This document shows, piece after piece, positions 14,071-22,223 of a stretch of 22,309 nt of DNA. A program made the translations under genes and the position numbers. Below the pieces are notes generated by a model. The model was given only the letters and a program-made list of their open reading frames with translations. It did no database searches and was not told the DNA's origin. The DNA is from an uncultured Fusicatenibacter sp. Its GTDB lineage: Bacteria; Bacillota; Clostridia; Lachnospirales; Lachnospiraceae. Position 1 is the first letter of the stretch. The number at the start of each line of letters is the position of its first letter. The stretch covers positions 1 to 22,309 of the forward strand of contig CABUPZ010000038.1 of NCBI GenBank assembly GCA_902493585.1. The letters are read 5' to 3'.

Positions 14071-14098
14071 TTGAAAGCAGGGAAATCTGTGATACAAT
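14071..14098 (+). promoter_or_regulatory. Promoter of the zinc-ribbon / hydrolase pair
   Basis: TTGAAA (14071-14076), a 16-bp spacer, TACAAT (14093-14098). The expected start is near 14105, giving a leader of about 90 nt. No clear terminator separates it from rimI, so read-through from the tsa operon is possible. Confidence 0.55.
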
Positions 14099-14193
14099 TC
14101 GAAAGACAACAGGAAGTTCGCTGTGAAAGATTTTTATGGAATCAGAAACAGCAGGGTTTTGAGCATTTTCGAATACGTTCGGGGAGGAAAGAC

Positions 14194-14466
14194 ATGCGTC
14201 AGTATTATGGGCAGACAAAAGAACTGAAACAGGTAATCTGCAACTGCTGCGGCAGGGAGCTGAGAGTGGAGCAGGGGATCCTGAAGGAGGGAGCCTGCCA
14301 TCTGGAGACCGGGTGGGGGTACTTTTCCGGAAAAGATATGGAAAGACACTCTTTCGACCTCTGTGAAGCATGTTACGATAAGATCGTCTCCGGATTTGCT
14401 CTTCCGGTAGAGAAAGAGGAAGAGACGGAGCTTTTTCAGATGGAAGATGGAGAAAGCTATGAGTGA
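14194..14466 (+). CDS. Small zinc-ribbon-like protein, function unknown
   Basis: A 90-residue protein with two CX2C pairs, Cys16-Cys19 in VICNCCGREL and Cys57-Cys60 in FDLCEACYDKIV, a likely structural zinc ribbon. Between them lie a Gly/Glu-rich loop and HLETGWGYFSGKD. The C-terminus is acidic. The ATG at 14194 has GGGAGGAAA 4-5 nt upstream; the in-frame start at 14071 coincides with the -35 box and is rejected. Its 3' end overlaps the next start (ATGAGTGA), implying coupled translation with the hydrolase. I do not recognise a named family; similar short proteins are annotated as hypothetical. Confidence 0.75.
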   Translation: MRQYYGQTKELKQVICNCCGRELRVEQGILKEGACHLETGWGYFSGKDMERHSFDLCEACYDKIVSGFALPVEKEEETELFQMEDGESYE

Positions 14467-15385
14467 AACATTCAAAATATCATCCAGGATGGACCGGCTT
14501 TTGCTGGAAGTCCTGGTCACGGAGCCGCCGGAAGGAACCAACGTGCGGGCGGTGCTTCAGATCAGTCATGGGATGAGTGAACACAAAGAGCGGTATCAGG
14601 AGTTTATGGAAGCCATGTCCCAAAAGGGCGTGGCATGTATCATCCATGATCATCGCGGACATGGCGCAAGTGTGGGAAGCGAGGAAGATCTGGGATATAT
14701 GTATGGCGGCGGCAGCCGGGCGCTGGTGGAGGATCTGCATCAGATCACAGCCTATGCGAAGCGCCGGTGGCCGAGGCTGCCGTTTTATCTGCTGGGACAC
14801 AGTATGGGTTCTCTGGTGGCGCGCACGTATCTGAAAAAATACGATGGGGAACTGGACGGGGTGATCCTGACCGGTTCGCCCAGCAAAAATGATCTGCTGG
14901 ATCTTGGCATGTTTCTCGGACATGGAGAGGCGCTGATCCTTGGGCGGCATCACCGGAGCAAACTGCTGGAGGCGCTGTCCTTCGGTCCGTTTGCGGCAAG
15001 GTTTCCCAAAGAGAAGTGCCGTTTTGCATGGTGCTGCGCAAATCCGGAGATCCAGAAGGCTTATGAGGAAGATCCCCATTGCGGCTTTACGTTCACGGCG
15101 GACGGATTTTTTGCCCTGGGCGAGTTGCTGAAGGAAACATACGGGGAAGATGGATGGCAGATGCATCATCCGGAGCTGCCGATCCTGTTTCTCTCGGGAG
15201 AGGAGGATCCCTGTTATCAGAACCGGAAAAAGTTCGCACAGGCCATTGAGCATCTGAGAAAGCAGGGATACCGGAACGTGCAGGGAAAACTGTATCCGGG
15301 AATGCGGCATGAAATCCTGTTTGAGCAGGAGAAGCAGAAAGTTTATCACGACGTATGTCGGTGGATGAAACTGGAGAAAAAATAA
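14459..15385 (+). CDS. Alpha/beta hydrolase, monoacylglycerol lipase / serine aminopeptidase S33-like
   Basis: A 308-residue cytosolic alpha/beta hydrolase (Hydrolase_4 type). The nucleophile is Ser115 in LLGHSMGSLVAR, the acid Asp250 in FLSGEEDPC and the base His284 in YPGMRHEILFE. The oxyanion-side HGMSEHKERY (37-46) and HDHRGHGAS (63-71) are typical of monoacylglycerol-lipase/lysophospholipase proteins. Likely substrates are glycerides or lysophospholipids, though this is inferred from family. The start at 14459 overlaps the upstream stop and has GGAG 8 nt before it; ATG 14447 is a possible alternative. It appears to form a two-gene unit with the zinc-ribbon protein. Confidence 0.9.
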   Translation: MSETFKISSRMDRLLLEVLVTEPPEGTNVRAVLQISHGMSEHKERYQEFMEAMSQKGVACIIHDHRGHGASVGSEEDLGYMYGGGSRALVEDLHQITAYAKRRWPRLPFYLLGHSMGSLVARTYLKKYDGELDGVILTGSPSKNDLLDLGMFLGHGEALILGRHHRSKLLEALSFGPFAARFPKEKCRFAWCCANPEIQKAYEEDPHCGFTFTADGFFALGELLKETYGEDGWQMHHPELPILFLSGEEDPCYQNRKKFAQAIEHLRKQGYRNVQGKLYPGMRHEILFEQEKQKVYHDVCRWMKLEKK

Positions 15386-15396
15386 TACATAAGAAA

Positions 15397-15447
15397 AAAG
15401 AGGCATGTTTTCCGCACCTTTACTCTGGTGCGGGAACATGTCTCTTT
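15397..15447. terminator. Bidirectional terminator between the hydrolase gene and argG
   Basis: AAAGAG-G-CATGTT-TT-CCGCACC (15397-15418) pairs with GGTGCGG-G-AACATG-T-CTCTTT (15427-15447). There is a strong T run on the minus strand (six As at 15394-15399) and a shorter one on the plus. Confidence 0.8.
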
Positions 15448-15507
15448 CTGTAATTTCAGAAATATTTCCTTTTGTGCAATCCCCCTTCCGAGGGACGCGG
15501 TCATTCT

Positions 15508-16737
15508 TTATTTATCTTTGTTCTTTTCCACTTCCAGCATCTTCATTGCTCTTACTTTCAGCGGGAGTCCGAACAGAGTGATAAATCCGTCTGCGTCGTG
15601 ATGATCGTACAGATCTCCGGTGGTGAAGGAAGCCAGGGATTCATTGTACAGGCTGTATGGAGAGGTGGTTCCGGCCTTGATGATATTGCCTTTGTACAGC
15701 TTGAATTTTACTTCTCCGGTCACGTATTTCTGAGTGGATTCCACAAATGCCTGCAGCGCCTCGCGAAGCGGAGTGAACCATTTGCCTTCGTAGACTACCT
15801 GAGCAAACTGGCTGCCAAGTTTTTTCTTCATTTCCATGGTGTCACGATCCAGGATCAGTTCTTCCAGCTGGTCATGTGCTTCCATCAGGATGGTTCCGCC
15901 AGGCGTCTCGTATACACCTCTGGATTTCATTCCTACCACACGGTTTTCCACGATATCTACAATACCGATGCCATGTTTTCCACCCAGGGCATTCAGCTCG
16001 GTGATGATTTCGGAAACTTTCATGGCTTTTCCGTTCAGAGTCTTCGGAATACCCTGCTCAAAGGTCATGGTCACATATTCGCCTTCGTCCGGAGCTTTTT
16101 CCGGAGTTACGCCCAGCACCAGCATGTGGTCATAGTTCGGTTCATTGGCAGGATCTTCCAGTTCCAGTCCTTCATGGCTGATGTGCCACAGGTTTCTGTC
16201 ACGGCTGTAGCTGTGGCTGGCGTCGAACGGAAGATCGATGCCGTGTTTGTGGCAGTATTCAATCTCATCTTCCCGGGACTGCATGGTCCATACGTCGGTC
16301 ATTCTCCACGGAGCGATGATCTTCAGATCCGGAGCAAGGGCTTTGATGCCAAGCTCGAAACGGATCTGGTCGTTGCCTTTTCCGGTTGCGCCGTGGCAGA
16401 TGGCGGAAGCGCCTTCTTTTCTGGCAATCTCTACCAGTTTCTTTGCGATGACCGGACGTGCCATGGAGGTTCCGAGCAGATATTTGTGCTCATAAACAGC
16501 GCCTGCCTGTACACACGGCATAATATATTCGTCGCAGAATTCGTCGATAATATTTTCAATATATAATTTGGAAGCGCCGGAAAGTTTTGCACGCTCGTCC
16601 AGGCCGTTCAGCTCGTTGCCCTGTCCGCAGTCGATGCAGCAGCAGATGACTTCATAATCAAATGTCTCCTTCAGCCACGGAATGATGGCGGTGGTGTCAA
16701 GTCCACCGGAATATGCGAGTATTACTTTTTCTTTCAT
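15508..16737 (-). CDS. argG: Argininosuccinate synthase
   Basis: A 409-residue enzyme joining citrulline and aspartate with ATP in the penultimate step of arginine synthesis. The N-terminal PP-loop ATP site is AYSGGLDTT (8-16). Other conserved parts are CIDCGQGNEL, GTSMARPVIAKK, HGATGKGNDQIRFEL, NLWHISHEG and GVYETPGGTIL. Length fits the family. GGAGG lies about 9 nt before the ATG. It is transcribed divergently from argCJBD with its own promoter, and a motif over that promoter is shared with the argC promoter. argH, which would normally follow functionally, is not in this window. Confidence 0.97.
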   Translation of the reverse strand: MKEKVILAYSGGLDTTAIIPWLKETFDYEVICCCIDCGQGNELNGLDERAKLSGASKLYIENIIDEFCDEYIMPCVQAGAVYEHKYLLGTSMARPVIAKKLVEIARKEGASAICHGATGKGNDQIRFELGIKALAPDLKIIAPWRMTDVWTMQSREDEIEYCHKHGIDLPFDASHSYSRDRNLWHISHEGLELEDPANEPNYDHMLVLGVTPEKAPDEGEYVTMTFEQGIPKTLNGKAMKVSEIITELNALGGKHGIGIVDIVENRVVGMKSRGVYETPGGTILMEAHDQLEELILDRDTMEMKKKLGSQFAQVVYEGKWFTPLREALQAFVESTQKYVTGEVKFKLYKGNIIKAGTTSPYSLYNESLASFTTGDLYDHHDADGFITLFGLPLKVRAMKMLEVEKNKDK

Positions 16738-16818
16738 GATAAAATCCTCCCTGATATTTTCGTCGGTGTAAAACAGCGGCAGTGACGCGAGTCTTCCTCC
16801 GCCGTGTAAAGTCTGGAT

Positions 16819-16849
16819 TAAATATACATCATTTTGGAGAAATATGCAA
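16819..16849 (-). promoter_or_regulatory. argG promoter with candidate ArgR box
   Basis: On the minus strand, TTGCAT (16844-16849), a 17-bp spacer, TATATT (16821-16826). The -10 lies in TGATGTATATTTA (16819-16831), which is repeated almost exactly at the argC promoter. TGTATATTTAATCC matches the ArgR half-site pattern moderately (10 of 14 to TGAATAATTATTCA). Confidence 0.65.
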
Positions 16850-16875
16850 GCTTATTTTAAAAAATATAAAAAAAC

Positions 16876-16910
16876 TTGATTAATATACATTTTTGATGTA
16901 TACTTATGCA
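16876..16910 (+). promoter_or_regulatory. argCJBD promoter with candidate ArgR operator
   Basis: TTGATT (16876-16881), a 17-bp spacer, TATACT (16899-16904). A perfect inverted repeat TATACAT-TTTTG-ATGTATA covers 16884-16902. TGTATACTTATGCA (16897-16910) matches the ARG box TGAATAATTATTCA at 11 of 14 positions. This is the position expected for arginine-dependent ArgR/AhrC repression. Confidence 0.7.
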
Positions 16911-16959
16911 AATGAAGCCCCGGAAAAAGACGGAGCAAGAAAAAAGGAGAACAGAAACG

Positions 16960-18000
16960 ATGATAAAAGCAGGAATTATCGGAGCGACAGGTTATGCCGG
17001 GGGTGAGCTGGTGCGTCTGCTTCTCGGGCACAGGGATGCAGAGATCGTATGGTACGGCTCCCGAAGTTATATAGATAAGAAGTATGCGGAAGTATACCGG
17101 AATATGTTTCAGCTGGTGGAGGATGTGTGCAGAGACGACAATATGGAGCAGCTTGCCGAAGAAGTGGATGTGATCTTCACGGCGACTCCTCAGGGACTGT
17201 GTGCATCCCTGGTCAACGAAGAGATCCTTTCCAAAACAAAGGTGATCGATCTGAGCGCGGACTTTCGTATCAAAGATGTAAAGGTTTATGAGGAATGGTA
17301 CAAACTGGAACACAAAGCGCCGCAGTTCCTTGACGAGGCGGTTTACGGACTGTGCGAGATCAATCGTGAGGCGGTGAAGCAGGCAAGACTGGTGGCCAAT
17401 CCGGGATGTTATCCGACCTGTTCCACCCTGTCCATCTATCCGCTGCTGAAGGAAGGGATCATTGATGGAAATACGGTGATCATCGATGCCAAATCCGGCA
17501 CTTCCGGAGCGGGAAGAGGCGCGAAAGTGGATAATCTTTACTGTGAGGTCAATGAAAATATCAAAGCTTACGGCGTCGCGTCCCACCGTCATACGCCGGA
17601 GATCGAGGAACAGCTTGGTTATGCGGCAGGGTATCCGATGCATATCAATTTCACCCCGCATCTGGTGCCGATGAACCGGGGAATCCTGATCACCGCTTAC
17701 GCCAGCCTGAAAAAGGCTGTCACGGAGGAAGAAGTACGGGCAATCTATGATCAATATTATGCGAAGGAAAAATTTGTCCGTGTTCTGGAAAATGGTGCAT
17801 GCCCGCAGACCAGATGGGTGGAAGGAAGCAACTTTGTGGATGTGAATTTCAAGATCGATCCGAGAACCAACCGCATCATTATGATGGGAGCGATGGATAA
17901 TCTGGTCAAAGGCGCAGCCGGACAGGCGGTGCAGAACATGAACCTGATGTTCGGTCTGCCTGAGGATGAGGGCCTTCGGATGGCGCCGGTTTTTCCGTAA
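16960..18000 (+). CDS. argC: N-acetyl-gamma-glutamyl-phosphate reductase
   Basis: A 346-residue NADPH-dependent enzyme reducing N-acetylglutamyl phosphate to the semialdehyde. The NADP-binding start is IIGATGYAGGELVRLL (6-21). The catalytic cysteine is Cys150 in VANPGCYPT, and the active-site histidine lies in ASHRHTPEI (208-214). Length is normal. The ATG at 16960 follows AAAAAAGGAGAAC; an in-frame ATG at 16906 is rejected because it sits at the predicted transcription start. First gene of argCJBD, 50 bp before argJ. Confidence 0.96.
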   Translation: MIKAGIIGATGYAGGELVRLLLGHRDAEIVWYGSRSYIDKKYAEVYRNMFQLVEDVCRDDNMEQLAEEVDVIFTATPQGLCASLVNEEILSKTKVIDLSADFRIKDVKVYEEWYKLEHKAPQFLDEAVYGLCEINREAVKQARLVANPGCYPTCSTLSIYPLLKEGIIDGNTVIIDAKSGTSGAGRGAKVDNLYCEVNENIKAYGVASHRHTPEIEEQLGYAAGYPMHINFTPHLVPMNRGILITAYASLKKAVTEEEVRAIYDQYYAKEKFVRVLENGACPQTRWVEGSNFVDVNFKIDPRTNRIIMMGAMDNLVKGAAGQAVQNMNLMFGLPEDEGLRMAPVFP

Positions 18001-18050
18001 GGAAACGCTGTAACAAAAGTAAAATGATTCTTGGAAAGGAAGTTCTGAAT

Positions 18051-19274
18051 ATGAAGAAAACAGATGGCGGTGTTACCGCGGCAAAGGGATTTCAGGCGGC
18101 GGGATGCGCCGCAGGGATAAAAAAAGAAGGAACTATGGATATGGCGATGATCTTCAGTGAGGTTCCATGCCATGCAGCCGGCACGTTTACGACCAATGTG
18201 GTCAAGGCGGCTCCGGTGAAGTGGGATCAGGAGATCGTCTATCACCAGGACGGCGCGCGGGTGGTGGTATGCAACAGCGGGATTGCCAACGCGTGTACCG
18301 GCGCGGAAGGCATGGGCTACTGTAAGGAGACAGCCGCCGCTGCTTCTGAAATGCTGAAGGTACCGGAGACGGCAGTGCTGGTGGCATCCACAGGAGTCAT
18401 CGGACAGCAGCTTCCCATCGACAGGATCAAGGGAGGCATTGCGAAGCTGGCGCTGATGCTGGAGGATTCTCCGGAGGCAGGAATGATGGCGGCACGGGCG
18501 ATCATGACGACGGACACACATTCCAAGGAGACAGCGGTTTCTCTGGAAATCGGCGGGAAAACAGTGACCATCGGAAGCATGTGCAAAGGTTCCGGAATGA
18601 TCCATCCCAATATGTGTACGATGCTCAGCTTTGTGACAACGGATGTGAGCATTTCCAAGGAACTTCTGCAGGAAGCGCTGAGCGAGGTGGTCCAGGATAC
18701 CTACAACATGGTGTCTGTGGACGGAGATACCTCCACCAATGATACGGTGCTTCTGCTTGCCAACGGAATGGCGGGAAATCCGGAAATCACGGAGAAGAAT
18801 GAAGATTACGAAGCGTTCAAAGCGGCGCTGTTTGAGGTAAATAAAACCCAGGCGATGCAGATCGCAGGGGACGGTGAGGGCGCCACGGCGCTGTTTGAGG
18901 TGAAAGTGGTTGGAGCAGAGAGCAAGGAGCAGGCAGTGACTCTGAGCAAATCGGTGATCACCTCCAGCCTGACCAAGGCGGCAATTTTTGGCCATGACGC
19001 CAACTGGGGAAGGATCCTGTGCGCGATGGGATATTCCGGAGCACAGTTTGACCCGGAGAAGGTGGACCTGTATTTTGAAAGTGCGGCAGGAAAACTGCAG
19101 ATCATCAAAGACGGAGTGGCGACTGACTACAGTGAGGAAGAAGCGACCAAGATCCTGTCGGAGGAGAAGGTCACAGCGGTGGCAGATATTCATATGGGAA
19201 CCGCTGAAGCAACCGCCTGGGGCTGCGATCTGTCCTATGATTATGTAAAGATCAATGCGGATTACCGGTCTTAA
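18051..19274 (+). CDS. argJ: Bifunctional ornithine acetyltransferase / N-acetylglutamate synthase
   Basis: A 407-residue ArgJ that moves acetyl from N-acetylornithine to glutamate, recycling acetyl groups. Ntn-type proteins of this family self-cleave before a threonine; here that is Thr190 in GMIHPNMCTMLSF, giving alpha and beta chains. The usual residue before Thr is Ala; here it is Cys189. Oxyanion residues are Thr114-Gly115 in ASTGVIG. The beta chain has DGDTSTNDT, IAGDGEGATALFEV and GRILCAMGYSG. The ATG at 18051 has AAAGGAAG upstream; ATG 18024 lacks a site. Whether the enzyme also uses acetyl-CoA cannot be told from sequence. Confidence 0.96.
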   Translation: MKKTDGGVTAAKGFQAAGCAAGIKKEGTMDMAMIFSEVPCHAAGTFTTNVVKAAPVKWDQEIVYHQDGARVVVCNSGIANACTGAEGMGYCKETAAAASEMLKVPETAVLVASTGVIGQQLPIDRIKGGIAKLALMLEDSPEAGMMAARAIMTTDTHSKETAVSLEIGGKTVTIGSMCKGSGMIHPNMCTMLSFVTTDVSISKELLQEALSEVVQDTYNMVSVDGDTSTNDTVLLLANGMAGNPEITEKNEDYEAFKAALFEVNKTQAMQIAGDGEGATALFEVKVVGAESKEQAVTLSKSVITSSLTKAAIFGHDANWGRILCAMGYSGAQFDPEKVDLYFESAAGKLQIIKDGVATDYSEEEATKILSEEKVTAVADIHMGTAEATAWGCDLSYDYVKINADYRS

Positions 19275-19345
19275 AGGAAGGCATGCCGCTGGCTGCAAAT
19301 GTGTGAATGGCAAGTAAGAAGGCTGTTTTTGGAGGAGAGAAGAAA

Positions 19346-20242
19346 ATGGTAAATAAAATGTATCTGGACAAAGCGGAGGTTTTGATCGAGGCACTGCCGT
19401 ATATTCAGCGGTTCAACCGGAAAGTGATCATCGTCAAGTACGGCGGAAGCGCAATGGTAGACGAAGAACTGAAACGGAACGTGATCAAGGACGTGGTACT
19501 GCTGAAACTGGTAGGTTTCAAACCGATCATCGTTCATGGCGGAGGAAAAGAGATCAGCCGCTGGGTAGGAAAAGTTGGCATGGAGCCGAAATTCATCAAC
19601 GGGCTGCGGGTGACCGATGCGGCGACCATGGAAGTTGCGGAGATGGTGCTGAACAAGGTCAACAAAGAGCTGGTGACGATGATCGAGTCCCTGGGAGTGA
19701 AAGCCATCGGAATCAGCGGCAAGGACGGCGCACTGCTCCATGTAAAGAAAAAACTGTCCGGCGGACAGGACATCGGGTTTGTCGGAGATATTGACCATGT
19801 GGAGCCGGAAATGCTGAAGAAGCTTCTGGAGAATGACTTCCTTCCGGTCATTTGCCCGGTGGGATTTGACGATGATTTCAACACGTATAATATCAACGCG
19901 GACGATGCGGCATGCGCCATTGCCCGGGCGATGCATGCGGAAAAACTGGCGTTCCTGACGGATATCGAAGGGGTTTACCGGGATTATTCCGATGCCGACA
20001 GCCTGATCTCAGAACTCCATATCAGCGAGGCGAAGAAACTGATCGCAGACGGAAATGTGGGCGGAGGAATGATACCGAAGCTGCAGAATTGTATTGACGC
20101 CATTGAAAACGGAGTGTCCCGGGTGCATATCCTGGACGGAAGGATCCCCCACTGTCTGCTTCTGGAAATTTTCACCAACAAGGGAATCGGAACCGCGATT
20201 CTGGATGAAAGCGAGGAGAAATTCTATCATGAAAGCAAATGA
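19346..20242 (+). CDS. argB: Acetylglutamate kinase
   Basis: A 298-residue amino-acid kinase phosphorylating N-acetylglutamate, the second step of the pathway. The ATP-binding loops are IVKYGGSAM (29-37) and IVHGGGKEIS (62-71). The substrate region is FINGLRVTDAATMEV (83-97), and NINADDAACAIA and GGMIPKL complete the family signature. An N-terminal helix (YLDKAEVLIEALPYIQRF) precedes the core, as in arginine-sensitive hexameric forms, so feedback inhibition by arginine is plausible. GGAGGAG lies 8 nt before the ATG at 19346, preferred over 19307. It overlaps argD by 14 nt. Confidence 0.96.
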   Translation: MVNKMYLDKAEVLIEALPYIQRFNRKVIIVKYGGSAMVDEELKRNVIKDVVLLKLVGFKPIIVHGGGKEISRWVGKVGMEPKFINGLRVTDAATMEVAEMVLNKVNKELVTMIESLGVKAIGISGKDGALLHVKKKLSGGQDIGFVGDIDHVEPEMLKKLLENDFLPVICPVGFDDDFNTYNINADDAACAIARAMHAEKLAFLTDIEGVYRDYSDADSLISELHISEAKKLIADGNVGGGMIPKLQNCIDAIENGVSRVHILDGRIPHCLLLEIFTNKGIGTAILDESEEKFYHESK

Positions 20243-21416
20243 GATCATGGAAAAAGCGGAAAATTATGTGCTGCACACCTATAACCGTTATCCGGTGGTT
20301 CTGGATCACGGAAAAGGGGTCCGGCTGTATGATGTGGAGGGAAAGGAATATCTGGATTTTGCTGCGGGAATCGCAGTGTTTGCTCTGGGATATGGAAATG
20401 AAACGTACGATCAGACCCTGAAAGATCAGATCGACCGGCTGATCCACACCTCCAATCTGTACTACAACGAACCGATGGCGGATGCCGCAGAAAAACTGGT
20501 GAAAGCCAGCGGGATGGATAAAGTCTTCTTTACCAACAGCGGAACGGAAGCCATCGAAGGGGCGCTGAAAGCGGCGAGAAAATATGCCTACCTGAGGGAC
20601 GGACACAACGATCACGAGATCATTGCCATGAACCATTCGTTCCACGGAAGGAGTATGGGGGCGCTCTCGGTGACAGGGAACACCCATTATCAGGATCCGT
20701 TTCGTCCGCTGATCGGAGGAATCCGGTTTGCCAATTTCAACGACCTGGAGAGCGTAAAAGCGCAGGTTACCGAAAAGACCTGTGCGGTCATTCTGGAGAC
20801 GGTTCAGGGAGAGGGAGGAATTTACCCGGCAGATCCGGAATTTCTCAAAGGCGTCAGAGCACTGTGCGATGAGAAAGATATCCTGCTGATCCTGGATGAG
20901 ATCCAGTGTGGAATGGGCCGTACCGGAAGTATGTTCGCCTGGCAGCAGTACGGTGTGAAGCCGGATATTATGACCTGTGCAAAGGCTCTTGGCTGCGGAA
21001 TCCCGGTAGGCGCGTTTGTGTTGAATCAGAAAACCGCAGAACATTCTCTGGTGCCGGGAGATCATGGCACGACCTACGGAGGAAATCCGCTGGCATGTGC
21101 GGCTGTCAGCGCAGTGTTCGACATTTTTGAAAAAGAGAAGATTGTCGATTATGTACAGCAGGTTTCCGCCTATCTGGAAAAACGGCTGGATGAACTGGTG
21201 GAGAAGTATGATTTCCTGACCGTACGCCGGGGCAAAGGCCTGATGCAGGGGCTGGTGGTATCTGGCCGGCCGGTGGGTGAGATCGTTCAGCAGGCGCTGC
21301 AAAACGGGCTGTTGGTGATCACGGCAGGTTCCGATGTGCTGCGGATGGTGCCGCCGCTGGTGATTACGGAGGCGGATGTGGATGAGATGATTGAGAAGCT
21401 GGAGAAGAGCTTTTAG
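20229..21416 (+). CDS. argD: Acetylornithine aminotransferase
   Basis: A 395-residue class III PLP aminotransferase converting N-acetylglutamate semialdehyde to N-acetylornithine. PLP contacts are NSGTEAIEGALK (103-114), Asp223 in LILDEIQCGMGRTG and Lys252 in MTCAKALGCGIPVGAF. The start at 20229 has GAGGAGAAA upstream within argB; the stop of argB lies 14 nt inside the gene, consistent with coupled translation. An in-frame ATG at 20094 is embedded in argB and rejected. The gene ends the operon at a strong terminator. Confidence 0.96.
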   Translation: MKANEIMEKAENYVLHTYNRYPVVLDHGKGVRLYDVEGKEYLDFAAGIAVFALGYGNETYDQTLKDQIDRLIHTSNLYYNEPMADAAEKLVKASGMDKVFFTNSGTEAIEGALKAARKYAYLRDGHNDHEIIAMNHSFHGRSMGALSVTGNTHYQDPFRPLIGGIRFANFNDLESVKAQVTEKTCAVILETVQGEGGIYPADPEFLKGVRALCDEKDILLILDEIQCGMGRTGSMFAWQQYGVKPDIMTCAKALGCGIPVGAFVLNQKTAEHSLVPGDHGTTYGGNPLACAAVSAVFDIFEKEKIVDYVQQVSAYLEKRLDELVEKYDFLTVRRGKGLMQGLVVSGRPVGEIVQQALQNGLLVITAGSDVLRMVPPLVITEADVDEMIEKLEKSF

Positions 21417-21461
21417 ATAATTCCGTATATGGAATATCATAAGGTGAATGAATAAAATAAG

Positions 21462-21518
21462 GTGGTCGTGAAAAGGTATCTGTGGCATCAGCTGCATACC
21501 TTTTCACGGCCACTTTTT
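21462..21518 (+). terminator. Strong intrinsic terminator of argCJBD
   Basis: GTGGTCGTGAAAAGGTAT (21462-21479) pairs with ATACCTTTTCACGGCCAC (21496-21513) over 18 bp with one T-G wobble, with a 16-nt loop and TTTTT after it. Confidence 0.9.
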
Positions 21519-21581
21519 AGTGGCTTTTCGGTGAACAGAAATGCCTTTTGCTGTGAACGGGAAGAACTTTATACCCATCGT

Positions 21582-21637
21582 ATCTGAAACAGCGTTTGCC
21601 GCAGATTGCCAGATGCTCAGCAGACGCTGTTTCAGAT
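21582..21637. repeat. Perfect 14-bp inverted repeat in a gene-poor stretch
   Basis: ATCTGAAACAGCGT (21582-21595) pairs exactly with ACGCTGTTTCAGAT (21624-21637), with a 28-nt spacer. AGATGCTCAGCAG (21611-21623) in the spacer is nearly repeated by AGATGCGCAGCAA (21642-21654) outside. No T run follows, so it is not a usual terminator. The gap 21519-21788 otherwise holds only short open frames on both strands (63 and 64 codons) with no convincing start site. Confidence 0.75.
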
Positions 21638-21788
21638 CGGCAGATGCGCAGCAAAGAGGAAAATGCATAAGACTGCTCGATTCTGCATATCCTATCATAA
21701 ATATTTATAGCCGCAGTTTGTCCTTGAAGTGAATGTAATCCTGCATTTCAGGCATACACGGCGGGATGAGCAGATGGAGGAATGAAAC

Positions 21789-22223
21789 ATGACAGGAGTC
21801 ATCATTGCGCTGGTTTCCGGCATACTAATGAGTGTTCAGGGAGTTTTCAATACACAGGTAACAAAACAGACAAGCCTGTGGGTATCGGCAGGCTGGGTAC
21901 AGTTCACAGCGCTTCTGGTCTGTATCGGGGCATGGTTTTTTACCGGAAGGCAGGAGGTCACGGCACTGGTCCAGGTCACGCCGAGGTATGTGCTGCTTGG
22001 AGGAGTGATCGGAGCCGCGATCACGATCACAGTAATCCAAAGTATGAACAGTCTGGGACCGGCGCAGTCGGCGATGCTGATCGTGATTGCGCAGCTGATC
22101 GCCGCATGGCTGATTGAACTGTTCGGATGGTTCGGAATGGAGAAGACCAGCTTTGAATGGAGGAAATTTATCGGCATGTTGGTAGCGATCGCCGGCATCA
22201 TCCTCTTCAAATGGGAGAAATAG
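21789..22223 (+). CDS. YdcZ/DUF606-type small DMT-superfamily transporter
   Basis: A 144-residue membrane protein with four predicted helices (about 1-22, 34-54, 66-88 and 94-114, with a last one near 123-140). Its N-terminus GVIIALVSGILMSVQGVFNTQ and the SLGPAQSAMLIVIAQLIAAWLIELFGWFG segment resemble the YdcZ (PF04657) family, half-size members of the drug/metabolite transporter superfamily that work as dimers or pairs. Substrate is unknown. GGAGG lies 8 nt before the ATG. No second half-transporter gene is adjacent in the window, so it may be homodimeric. Confidence 0.85.
   Translation: MTGVIIALVSGILMSVQGVFNTQVTKQTSLWVSAGWVQFTALLVCIGAWFFTGRQEVTALVQVTPRYVLLGGVIGAAITITVIQSMNSLGPAQSAMLIVIAQLIAAWLIELFGWFGMEKTSFEWRKFIGMLVAIAGIILFKWEK

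Noticed and set aside
15472..16566. 364-codon plus-strand open frame opposite argG
   Set aside because: Shadow of the conserved argininosuccinate synthase gene.
16906..16959. Longer argC start (MQMKPRKK...)
   Set aside because: The ATG lies at the predicted transcription start of the argC promoter and lacks a ribosome binding site; 16960 has one.
17757..19394. 545-codon minus-strand open frame opposite argC/argJ
   Set aside because: Long only because of codon bias in argJ; His/Arg/Cys-rich product with no family features.
20172..21497. 441-codon minus-strand open frame opposite argD
   Set aside because: Antisense shadow; it also runs through the argCJBD terminator.
21504..21732. Two opposed 63-64 codon open frames in the gap after argD
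   Set aside because: No ribosome binding sites, and both overlap the inverted repeat; kept as part of an unexplained element instead of genes.
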